Positions 1 to 6,253 are shown, counted from the stretch's first letter. The stretch is 8,382 nucleotides of DNA from a bacterium (GCA_029557395.1 JAKQIK010000005.1:1-8382), one strand, 5' to 3'. Made by a program: numbers and translations. Notes: generated from the letters alone by a model not told the origin.

Positions 1-535
1 GAACGGTATTACAAATATTAAACCTGTTAGTGGCAGACTAAGGAGATTAAGAGGTGTTAATAGTAGCTTAATTATTGATGATACGTACAACTCAAGCCCA
101 GAAGCTGTCAAGGCGGGCCTTGGTATGCTATATCAACTCGAGTCACCTCAAAAGATTGCCGTACTTGGGAATATGAATGAGTTAGGCTCAATATCGGAGA
201 TAGCTCATAAAGAGATAGGTGATTTGTGTGATCCAAAACAGCTAAGTCTGGTCATTACGATAGGTCAGGATGCAAATAATTTTTTGGCTACTTCGGCCGA
301 AGCCAATGGTTGTACAGTAAAAAAATTCGAAGACCCATATTCTATAGGTGAATTTTTACAGACCAAAATTGAGCCAAATGCAATTATTTTTGCAAAAGGG
401 TCGCAAAACGGTGTATTTTTGGAGGAAGCAATCAAAAAAATACTTGCCGACCCAGAAGATGCCAATAAACTTGTCAGACAATCTGACTACTGGCTGAAAA
501 TAAAGGAAAAACAATTCTTAAGGACTAATAAGTGA
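1..535 (+). CDS. murF: MurF, UDP-MurNAc-tripeptide--D-alanyl-D-alanine ligase, C-terminal part (5' end outside window)
   Basis: MurF joins the D-Ala-D-Ala dipeptide to UDP-MurNAc-tripeptide in the cytoplasm, the last step in making the soluble peptidoglycan precursor. The reading frame is open from base 2, so the gene starts upstream; 177 residues are visible. They match the end of the Mur ligase central domain and the C-terminal domain: a PVSGRLRRLRG stretch, then IIDDTYNSSPEAVKAGL, which is the MurF form of the family's DDTYNANP signature, then GNMNELG, equivalent to the usual GDMxELG. The rest is a typical Rossmann-like C-terminal domain ending in a lysine-rich tail. The first ATG visible, at 125, is internal and not the start. 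The stop TGA at 533-535 lies inside the GTGA overlap with ddl, so the two genes are almost certainly co-transcribed and translationally coupled. Confidence 0.93.
   Translation, partial: NGITNIKPVSGRLRRLRGVNSSLIIDDTYNSSPEAVKAGLGMLYQLESPQKIAVLGNMNELGSISEIAHKEIGDLCDPKQLSLVITIGQDANNFLATSAEANGCTVKKFEDPYSIGEFLQTKIEPNAIIFAKGSQNGVFLEEAIKKILADPEDANKLVRQSDYWLKIKEKQFLRTNK
520..524 (+). promoter_or_regulatory. Shine-Dalgarno sequence for ddl
   Basis: AAGGA lies 7 nt before the GTG at 532, inside the end of murF. It decides the GTG start of ddl: no ATG lies near this point in the ddl frame, and the Ddl N-terminal motif begins only a few codons later. Confidence 0.7.
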
Positions 536-1443
536 CCAGTATAACTGTATTAGGTGGTGGTAATTCGACTGAACGTGAAGTTTCCTTGAAGTCGGCAAGA
601 TCAGTTGAGTTTGCTTTAAAGAAGTCAGGTTACGTTGTTACTAGCATAGATATCACAGAAATCAGCTCTATAGATAAAATTGATCCCACGAGTATTGTTT
701 TTCCTATTCTTCATGGTGCGAACGGTGAGGATGGGAAGATCCAATTATTACTTGAAAAAGGTGGTTATGCTTTTTTGGGTTCTGGTAGTAGATCATCAAG
801 GAATTGCTTTAATAAGACTATTACTAAATCTATCCTTAAAAAAGAAGGTATACCAGTAGCCGAAGGAAACGAAGTGACTAAAGATGAATACTGGACGCAT
901 TACTTACGGCATAAGCCTCATGTTCTAAAGACGGATGAGGGTGGGTCGAGTATTGGTACATATATAGTAGCCAATCCAGCTAAAGTTGATAAGGAAAAAG
1001 TTGATGTTGTTTATAGATTTGGTCAAAAAGCTATAATTGAGGAGCTTATTGTTGGAGTTGAAGTTACTGTTCCTATATTAGACTTCACAGCATTGCCAGT
1101 TATAGAGATAATTCCTCCTATTAACGAGGATTTCAATTATGATAATAAATATAATGGCCGAACTAGTGAGATTTGTCCGGCGACTGGAATTAGTAAGCTT
1201 TTACAGGAAGATGCTCAAGATATTGCTGAAGCTGTGCATAAATTAATGGGTTGTAGGCATTTATCACGCGTTGATATGATAATTAAACCTGATGGTAGCA
1301 TAATAGTTCTTGAGATAAATACTATCCCGGGAATGACTAATCAGAGCTTATATCCCTTAGGTGCTAAAGTGTATGGTTTAGATTTTAAGAGTTTAATGAC
1401 AGAATTTGTTAATCTTGTTAAGCGTGATTACCAGCTGGTATAG
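532..1443 (+). CDS. ddl: D-alanine--D-alanine ligase
   Basis: Ddl uses ATP to join two D-alanines, giving the dipeptide that MurF adds to the wall precursor. The 303-residue ATP-grasp protein has the usual length. Visible motifs in order: GGGNSTEREVSLKSA (8-22, E15 being the substrate-binding glutamate), HGANGEDG (61-68), GSGSRSS (83-89), LKTDEGGSSIG (132-142, glycine-rich ATP loop), EELIVGVEVTV (170-180), NKYNGRTSEICPA (205-217), and RVDMIIKPDG with LEINTIPGMTNQSLYP (246-275), which supplies the metal ligands D248, E261 and N263. The Lys-Tyr pair at 206-207 matches the E. coli DdlB pair K215-Y216; a Tyr there is typical of D-Ala-D-Ala rather than D-Ala-D-lactate ligases. The start is GTG, overlapping the murF stop by 4 bp and preceded by a good Shine-Dalgarno sequence. 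No key residue appears missing. Confidence 0.97.
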   Translation: MTSITVLGGGNSTEREVSLKSARSVEFALKKSGYVVTSIDITEISSIDKIDPTSIVFPILHGANGEDGKIQLLLEKGGYAFLGSGSRSSRNCFNKTITKSILKKEGIPVAEGNEVTKDEYWTHYLRHKPHVLKTDEGGSSIGTYIVANPAKVDKEKVDVVYRFGQKAIIEELIVGVEVTVPILDFTALPVIEIIPPINEDFNYDNKYNGRTSEICPATGISKLLQEDAQDIAEAVHKLMGCRHLSRVDMIIKPDGSIIVLEINTIPGMTNQSLYPLGAKVYGLDFKSLMTEFVNLVKRDYQLV

Positions 1444-1452
1444 AATATAACT

Positions 1453-2367
1453 ATGGTCCAACTCTATGAAAAAATATTCTATGATAACGAAGTAATAGGT
1501 AAAAATAATGCCAGGCTAAGCGTGGCGAGTTCGGCTGTGCTGTATGGTCTGAGCGTTTACACTGTTTTTCCTGTATCAATCAATAAAGAAGGTCAAAAGG
1601 TATCGTTTAGGCTAACAGAACACTTTCAGAGATTAACTAACTCAGCCAAGATTATTGGAATTGATGATTTTGAGAAAAATTGGAATCTTGAGAAATTTAT
1701 TGACGCCACAAAGAAGCTGATAGATGCCAATGATATCAACGAAGACGTATTTGTCAGGGCTACCGTACATGTAGACGCTCAAATAGCTGGTACGAGATCT
1801 AGAGGTTTGAGCACTGTGGTTAGTATGTTTGTATACAAGGCAGAATCAATACTACCAAGGAAGGGTGCTAGGCTCAAGACGAGTGTTTGGCGGCGTATCC
1901 CAGACTATGCAATTCCTTCTAGGGCAAAGGTTAACGGGGCTTATGTCAATTCGGTACTTGCCAAGCAAGATGCGATTGATAGTGGTTATGATGATTGTAT
2001 TTTTTTGGACTTTAATGGACATGTTTGTGAACTTAGCGCAGCCAATATATTCATGGTCAGGCATGGTCAATTGATAACTCCCGATGCAACCCATGATCTG
2101 CTCGAGGGGATTAATCGCCAGACCATTATCCAGTTGGCCGGGGACCAAGGTATCGAGGTTGTCGAAAGATCAATTGATTTGACTGAGTTGTATATCGCTG
2201 ATGAGGTTTTTGCTTGTGGCACTTCGGCATATTTGACACCGATTATTGAGATTGATGCCCGCAAAATTCATGGCCCTGGTAAGATTACTAAACAACTCGG
2301 GAGGTTACATGCTGAGGTTATTAAAGGTGATAGCTATGAATACTCTGGATTTATTACCCCTCTGTAA
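1453..2367 (+). CDS. ilvE: Class IV PLP aminotransferase, branched-chain amino acid aminotransferase type
   Basis: Family members move the amino group between Leu/Ile/Val and 2-oxoglutarate using pyridoxal phosphate. The 304-residue length fits. The likely PLP lysine is K159 in SRAKVNGAYVNS. E193, in CELSAANIF, matches the glutamate that contacts the PLP ring nitrogen. LITPDATHDLLEGINR (208-222) and CGTSAYLTPI (255-264) match the BCAT phosphate and carboxylate loops, the latter usually GTAAEITPV. FVR (100-102) lines up with the YIR of E. coli IlvE, and there is no RxH motif of D-amino acid transaminases. These alignments are by eye. The gene follows ddl by 9 bp with no clear Shine-Dalgarno sequence, and leuS is next. 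A role in D-amino acid supply or another class IV reaction cannot be excluded, so the ilvE symbol is tentative while the family is sure. Confidence 0.85.
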   Translation: MVQLYEKIFYDNEVIGKNNARLSVASSAVLYGLSVYTVFPVSINKEGQKVSFRLTEHFQRLTNSAKIIGIDDFEKNWNLEKFIDATKKLIDANDINEDVFVRATVHVDAQIAGTRSRGLSTVVSMFVYKAESILPRKGARLKTSVWRRIPDYAIPSRAKVNGAYVNSVLAKQDAIDSGYDDCIFLDFNGHVCELSAANIFMVRHGQLITPDATHDLLEGINRQTIIQLAGDQGIEVVERSIDLTELYIADEVFACGTSAYLTPIIEIDARKIHGPGKITKQLGRLHAEVIKGDSYEYSGFITPL

Positions 2368-2403
2368 CTAGGACTATGATTGAAGATTACGACCTCTTGT
2401 GAT

Positions 2404-2409
2404 AAGGTG
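2404..2409 (+). promoter_or_regulatory. Shine-Dalgarno sequence for leuS
   Basis: AAGGTG sits 8 nt before the ATG at 2418, in the 50-bp gap after the aminotransferase gene. It supports this start. I see no convincing promoter or terminator in that gap, so leuS may be read as part of the upstream operon. Confidence 0.65.
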
Positions 2410-2417
2410 TTATAAAG

Positions 2418-4847
2418 ATGAAAAAGTTTACTCCTTCAGAGATAGAGCAGAAGTGGCAAAAGATTTGGGACCAAAAGCAGATATACAAAGCGGACTTAAA
2501 TAGCAGTAGGTCCAAGTATATTGCTATGAGTATGTTTAATTATCCTAGTGGAGCGGGCATCCATATTGGGCATGCTATGAATTACACCATTTCTGATGTT
2601 ATGGCACGTTATAAAAGGCAACAGGGGTATGAAAGTTATCATCCGATTGGTTGGGACGCTTTTGGATTGCCGGCCGAAAACTATGCCATTAAAACTGGCG
2701 TATCTCCACAACAGAGTATGGCGCAGATTATTCCTAGCTACCATAAGCAATATAAGGCAATGGGGTGGAGTAACGACTGGAGTAAGGAGATTTCTACTCA
2801 CGAACCTAGATACTACAAATGGACACAGTGGATATTCTCGCAAATGTACAAAAATGGTCTTGCCTATCAAGAAGCTCGTATGCAGTGGTGGTGTAGTAAA
2901 TGCCAAACAGTACTGGCCAACGAGCAAATTATTGATGGTAAATGTTGGCGACACGATGGTGCTGATGACCCGATAGTCGAAAAGAAAGAAGTCAAGCAGT
3001 GGTTCTTTAAAATTACCGATTATGCTGATGAGCTACTGGAGGCGACTGACGCACTAGATTGGTCAGAAGTAGTCAAAACAGCTCAAAAAAATTGGATTGG
3101 CAAAAGCAAAGGCGCCGAAATTGAGTTTAAGTTATCCGAAGGCAGTGAAGCGATAAAGGTTTTTACGACTCGGCCAGATACATTATTTGGAGCAACCTTT
3201 TTGGTATTAGCTTCAGAACACGATTTGGTGGATAAAATCACTACTAAAGAACAAAAGGCCGAAGTCGAAAAATATGTTAAAGAATCAACCAAAAAGACAG
3301 AGGTTGAACGCCAAGCTAGCAAAGAAAAGACAGGGGTATTTACCGGGGCGTATGCTATCAATCCTATTAATAATCAAGAAATACCGATTTGGGTAGCAGA
3401 TTATGTGCTGGTTGGTTACGGTACCGGTGCCATAATGGCCGTACCTGCTCACGACGAACGCGACAACGAATTTGCGATTCGATTTGGGTTAGATATTTCT
3501 AAAGTGGTTGATACAAAAATTAATGACATAACGTCAGAGGGTCTGATGATTAATTCTGGCGAGTATAACGGTATACAGTCGAGTGATGCACGAGAAAAGA
3601 TTGTCGCTGATTTAGAAAAGAAAGGCTTAGCTAAAGAGAAAACGACATTTAAGATTCGCGATTGGTCGGTGAGTCGTCAGAGATACTGGGGTGCACCAAT
3701 ACCAATAATTAACTGCCAAAAATGCGGTCCAGTTTTAGTGCCGGACGAGCAGTTGCCAGTAGTTTTGCCGGAGCTCGATGATTACGCGCCGAGTGGTGAT
3801 GGACGAAGTGCACTAGCTCGTGCTAAAGTTTGGCTAGAAATAGATTGTCCAAAATGCGGAGGCAAAGGAGAACGCGAAACCGACACCTTAGACACTTACA
3901 TATGTAGTAGTTGGTACTTCTTGCGATACTTTGACCCTCAAAATACAGATAAGATCTTCGATAGTACAATCGCTAATAAATGGATGCCGATAGATTTTTA
4001 TAATGGTGGTGACCATGCCACAGCGCATATGATTTATGCACGATTTATCACCAGGTTTTTTCATAAATTAGGGCTTGTTGATGACCCAGAGCCGTTTAAA
4101 AAGTTTTTGTTCAATGGCAAGATTATGGCCAGTGATGGACAAATGTTTAGTAAGTCAAAAGGCAATGGGGTTGACCCGCTTGAGATAATTAATCAAGGCT
4201 ACGGTTCGGATTCTCTTAGGGTTTATCTGATGTTTGCTGCCCCACTTGATCTTTGGATTCGCTGGGATCCGCAGGGTGTGCCAGGAGCCTATCGGTTCTT
4301 GAATCGTATTTGGAACATTGCTCAAGAGTTTATTGACAACGACAAGGATAATACTGAGTCCGAGGAAGTCCTGCGTCTGATCCACCCAGTTATCAAAAAG
4401 GTTACCGAAGATCTAGAAAATCAAAAGTACAACACAGCCATAGCATCCATGATGAAGCTTACCAATGAACTCTACGAGCTCAAGGCTAAGGCCGGCTTTA
4501 TTGGTAGTAACTCTTGGCTTTTTGCGTTAAAAAGCCTAATACAGTTAGTGGCTCCGTTTGCACCCCACACGGCGGATGAACTATGGAGTCAGTTTGGTTA
4601 TGAATATAGTGTCAATAAAGATCATTGGCCCCAATGGCAGGATAAATATCTTGTCTCAGACACTACTACTATAGTCATCCAAGTAAATGGCAAAGTCAGA
4701 GCTAATATTCAGGTACCTACAGATAGCCCAGAGCAAGATATTTTGGATTTGGCCGTGGCCAATGAAAAGATTAATACCATAATCGGTAACAATCCTGTTA
4801 AAAAATCTATTTATATCAAGAACAAGCTCGTAAATTTGGTAGTTTAG
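2418..4847 (+). CDS. leuS: Leucyl-tRNA synthetase
   Basis: Class Ia synthetase that charges tRNA-Leu with leucine and hydrolyses mischarged products. At 809 residues it matches bacterial LeuRS. HIGH is exact at 49-52. A CxxC pair (159-162) follows in the catalytic insert. The CP1 editing domain has TTRPDTLFG (250-258) and GYGTGAIMAVPAHDERD (333-349), so post-transfer editing looks intact. SVSRQRYWGAPIP (417-429) and cysteine pairs at 433/436 and 477/480 suggest a zinc-binding ZN-1 region. ETDTLDTYICSSWYF (487-501) is the Leu-specific catalytic stretch. The KMSKS loop reads MFSKS (576-580), followed by KGNG, so its first two positions differ from consensus. The end holds the helical anticodon-binding domain and the C-terminal VQVNGKVRA-type segment (read here as IQVNGKVRA, 754-762). 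The ATG has a good Shine-Dalgarno sequence. The gene ends 4 bp from the stop of the convergent gene. Confidence 0.98.
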   Translation: MKKFTPSEIEQKWQKIWDQKQIYKADLNSSRSKYIAMSMFNYPSGAGIHIGHAMNYTISDVMARYKRQQGYESYHPIGWDAFGLPAENYAIKTGVSPQQSMAQIIPSYHKQYKAMGWSNDWSKEISTHEPRYYKWTQWIFSQMYKNGLAYQEARMQWWCSKCQTVLANEQIIDGKCWRHDGADDPIVEKKEVKQWFFKITDYADELLEATDALDWSEVVKTAQKNWIGKSKGAEIEFKLSEGSEAIKVFTTRPDTLFGATFLVLASEHDLVDKITTKEQKAEVEKYVKESTKKTEVERQASKEKTGVFTGAYAINPINNQEIPIWVADYVLVGYGTGAIMAVPAHDERDNEFAIRFGLDISKVVDTKINDITSEGLMINSGEYNGIQSSDAREKIVADLEKKGLAKEKTTFKIRDWSVSRQRYWGAPIPIINCQKCGPVLVPDEQLPVVLPELDDYAPSGDGRSALARAKVWLEIDCPKCGGKGERETDTLDTYICSSWYFLRYFDPQNTDKIFDSTIANKWMPIDFYNGGDHATAHMIYARFITRFFHKLGLVDDPEPFKKFLFNGKIMASDGQMFSKSKGNGVDPLEIINQGYGSDSLRVYLMFAAPLDLWIRWDPQGVPGAYRFLNRIWNIAQEFIDNDKDNTESEEVLRLIHPVIKKVTEDLENQKYNTAIASMMKLTNELYELKAKAGFIGSNSWLFALKSLIQLVAPFAPHTADELWSQFGYEYSVNKDHWPQWQDKYLVSDTTTIVIQVNGKVRANIQVPTDSPEQDILDLAVANEKINTIIGNNPVKKSIYIKNKLVNLVV

Positions 4848-4851
4848 ACAG

Positions 4852-5097
4852 CTATAATTCCTGCAATAAATTAGCTTCACAGCCTGGATTGCTTTCTAGG
4901 TATTCGAGTGCTACCTCTCGGTTCAGGCCAATACTGCCGACTACTGGTGCTAGGTTTTCAAAATCTCGCCAATCAAATACTTTGTTTTGCTCCGGAACAG
5001 GGGTAATATTGTTGATATGTTGTATATCTCTACCATCTACAAATACTGGCTTTTGAAGTGCCAAATCAGGTAGTTTGTGATTGCGTCTAAATATCAT
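4852..5097 (-). CDS. Small hypothetical soluble protein, second gene of a minus-strand pair
   Basis: I do not recognise this 81-residue protein. It has no membrane segment or signal peptide and carries one cysteine (C73). The N-terminus is basic (MIFRRNHK) and the C-terminal third is acidic and likely helical (REVALEYLES, 60-69). A WRDFENLAPVVGSIGL stretch (43-58) looks most like a folded core. The ATG at 5097 comes 1 bp after the TAA of the upstream minus-strand gene (TAATATG) and there is no clear Shine-Dalgarno sequence, so it is probably translated by ribosomes that have just finished the first gene. It ends facing leuS, stop to stop, with 4 bp between. The tight pairing and the strong shared promoter argue that it is real, but its function is unknown. 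Confidence 0.65.
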   Translation of the reverse strand: MIFRRNHKLPDLALQKPVFVDGRDIQHINNITPVPEQNKVFDWRDFENLAPVVGSIGLNREVALEYLESNPGCEANLLQEL

Positions 5098-5098
5098 A

Positions 5099-5455
5099 TT
5101 AGTTCTGCTCGTTTATGCAGGCTTCATAAGCGGTCTGTTCGGCCTGATTCATAGTCTCTGGGGCTATTATTTCCCCAGATTGAGGATTGATATCGATGTC
5201 AAATTCTTGGCCTGTTCTCTCGGCAATACAGTCTTTAATAGGTTCTGTTTGCATTTGGTCTAATTTGTATAAGCCTAGACCAGACAATAAGGTAGCGATC
5301 GCTACGCCAACTACCGCCAATCGCCGAGCGCCATAGGTCCTGGCCTCATAGTCTGTGGTTTCAAATTTAGTACCGATACGTCCAAATCTAGCTAGAAAGT
5401 CTGTGTTTTCGGGCTTTCTACCCAGTCTATCTGGTGATGGATATCTTTCTATCAT
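5099..5455 (-). CDS. Small single-pass membrane protein of unknown function, first gene of a minus-strand pair
   Basis: An unrecognised 118-residue protein. Residues 1-45 are polar and rich in arginine, ending in RR (44-45). Residues about 46-63 form one hydrophobic segment (LAVVGVAIATLLSGLGLY). Residues 64-118 are acidic. By the positive-inside rule the N-terminus should be cytoplasmic and the acidic C-terminal domain outside. That domain has exactly two cysteines, C76 (KDCIAER) and C113 (EACINEQN), which could form a disulfide. This topology is inferred. The start is well fixed: an in-frame TGA lies at 5468-5470, and no other start codon lies between it and the ATG at 5455. A consensus promoter sits so close that the mRNA should begin at the ATG. 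It forms a pair with the following 81-residue gene. Confidence 0.75.
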   Translation of the reverse strand: MIERYPSPDRLGRKPENTDFLARFGRIGTKFETTDYEARTYGARRLAVVGVAIATLLSGLGLYKLDQMQTEPIKDCIAERTGQEFDIDINPQSGEIIAPETMNQAEQTAYEACINEQN

Positions 5456-5461
5456 CTTGTC

Positions 5462-5490
5462 ATTATATCAAATTATTACATATTTGTCAA
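5462..5490 (-). promoter_or_regulatory. Consensus sigma-70-type promoter for the minus-strand pair, predicted leaderless
   Basis: Read on the minus strand, TTGACA (5490-5485) and TATAAT (5467-5462) are both exact consensus hexamers with the ideal 17-bp spacing. Six bases (GACAAG) separate the -10 hexamer from the ATG. With the -10 hexamer at -12 to -7, +1 falls on the A of the start codon at 5455. There is no room for a Shine-Dalgarno sequence. Confidence 0.85.
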
Positions 5491-5500
5491 TAGTAGGGGC

Positions 5501-5529
5501 TTGAGTTTTTTTAGAGAATAAGCTATACT
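5501..5529 (+). promoter_or_regulatory. Promoter for rpmF
   Basis: TTGAGT (5501-5506), 17 bp, TATACT (5524-5529). The start of transcription is predicted near 5536, giving a leader of about 47 nt to the rpmF ATG. It is back to back with the minus-strand promoter, with 10 bp between the two -35 hexamers. Confidence 0.75.
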
Positions 5530-5582
5530 GGGTCTAAGAAATATTAATATTAGCAGATTAAGGAGCTATCCGAGGATTAGTT

Positions 5583-5735
5583 ATGGGTAAACCAAAGAAA
5601 CGAACTTCACATCGTAAAACTGGTCTCAGACGTAGTCACTTGGTTGTTGATTTGGCAAGACAGGTTAATGCAAAATCTCCAGTCAAGGCTTATACTACGG
5701 TCAGAGAATCGTCAAAAACTAAAGCAAAAGCCTAG
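5583..5735 (+). CDS. rpmF: Ribosomal protein L32 (bL32), short form without zinc-ribbon cysteines
   Basis: A 50-residue basic protein of the large ribosomal subunit. The N-terminal PKKRTSHRKTGLRRSH (4-19) is the L32 signature, which threads into rRNA. Most L32 proteins then have a zinc ribbon with two CxxC pairs ending near GYYKG; here the rest contains no cysteine at all and ends in a Lys/Ser/Ala tail. The ATG at 5583 has a GAGGA Shine-Dalgarno sequence (5572-5576) with suitable spacing; a second AAGGAG lies at 5560-5565. The gene has its own promoter and nusB follows after 65 bp. The identification rests on the N-terminal half only. The frame is intact and nothing suggests a frameshift that would hide a zinc domain: the visible bases after the stop encode no CxxC motif before the nusB promoter. 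Confidence 0.85.
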   Translation: MGKPKKRTSHRKTGLRRSHLVVDLARQVNAKSPVKAYTTVRESSKTKAKA

Positions 5736-5760
5736 TTTTATTGGCAGAATAAGGTATACT
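5733..5760 (+). promoter_or_regulatory. Probable promoter for nusB with weak -35
   Basis: TATACT (5755-5760) is preceded by AGAATAAGG, almost identical to the rpmF -10 region. The best -35 candidate is TAGTTT (5733-5738, 16 bp away), which is poor and begins at the rpmF stop codon. Predicted +1 is near 5767, leaving a leader of about 34 nt without a clear Shine-Dalgarno sequence next to the nusB ATG. The call rests mainly on the similarity of its -10 region to the rpmF promoter. Confidence 0.5.
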
Positions 5761-5800
5761 TGTAGAAACAAGGTACCATAAGCAGAAAGTTAACAATTAT

Positions 5801-6253
5801 ATGGCATCAAATCGGCACTTAGGCCGCATAGTTGCGCTGCAAACACTATACGAGCAGGATTTTCGTCAAGAAGTTGGCGATACTACTTTTAATTTATCAG
5901 AGGTATTGACCCGTAACATGAAACGTTACAGGGAAGATATAGACGATAAAGATTTTATTGAGAAGCTTGCCCAAGGTGTTAGTAGTAGTATTGATGATTT
6001 GGACAAGACACTCCAGCCATTGGCGCCTGAATGGCCTATTAACCAGATAGCCAGAATGGATAGAGTGGTACTGAGGATCGGTGCTTACGAATTGATGCAT
6101 GACAAAGATGTACCACCCAAGGTGGTTATCAATGAGGCTGTTGAGCTTGCTAAAGCATTTGGTGGTGAAAACAGTTCAAAATTTGTTAACGGTGTACTTG
6201 GTTCGTTACTCAGGCAGATTGATAATACAGCAGACCCTAAGCCTGAAAAATAG
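5801..6253 (+). CDS. nusB: Transcription antitermination protein NusB
   Basis: NusB binds boxA RNA with NusE (S10) and keeps RNA polymerase elongating through rRNA operons. The 150-residue all-helical protein has the usual length. Motifs: RHLGRIVALQTLYEQDF (5-21, the basic N-terminal helix that contacts RNA), WPINQIARMDRVVLRIGAYEL (78-98), VVINEAVELAKAFG (108-121) and FVNGVLGSLL (128-137), all strongly typical. A short charged tail rich in Pro and Lys follows. The ATG at 5801 matches the expected N-terminus, though no Shine-Dalgarno sequence is obvious. It lies between rpmF and a Nudix gene 33 bp downstream, with rnc beyond. That order groups rRNA transcription (NusB) with rRNA processing (RNase III). 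Confidence 0.97.
   Translation: MASNRHLGRIVALQTLYEQDFRQEVGDTTFNLSEVLTRNMKRYREDIDDKDFIEKLAQGVSSSIDDLDKTLQPLAPEWPINQIARMDRVVLRIGAYELMHDKDVPPKVVINEAVELAKAFGGENSSKFVNGVLGSLLRQIDNTADPKPEK

Noticed and set aside
533..535. Recoded TGA (glycine) as in Gracilibacteria/Absconditabacteria
   Set aside because: TGA ends murF at the expected point, no gene contains an in-frame TGA, and conserved glycines use GGN codons, so the standard bacterial code fits.
1829..2264. Alternative frames on both strands inside the aminotransferase gene
   Set aside because: They are shadows of a conserved enzyme frame that includes its catalytic lysine and loops.
2368..2403. Promoter before leuS (TTGAAG at 2380)
   Set aside because: No -10 hexamer at 16-18 bp; GATAAG is only 15 bp away and weak.
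2496..2954. Minus-strand 152-residue frame inside leuS
   Set aside because: leuS is unmistakable on the other strand across the whole stretch; the antisense protein has no recognisable feature.
4853..4858. TATAAT just after the leuS stop, plus strand
   Set aside because: No -35 hexamer at a sensible distance and no plus-strand gene downstream.
5081..5263. Plus-strand hydrophobic 60-residue frame
   Set aside because: It lies opposite the minus-strand pair, has no promoter or Shine-Dalgarno sequence, and its hydrophobic look comes from the complement of the acidic coding sequence.
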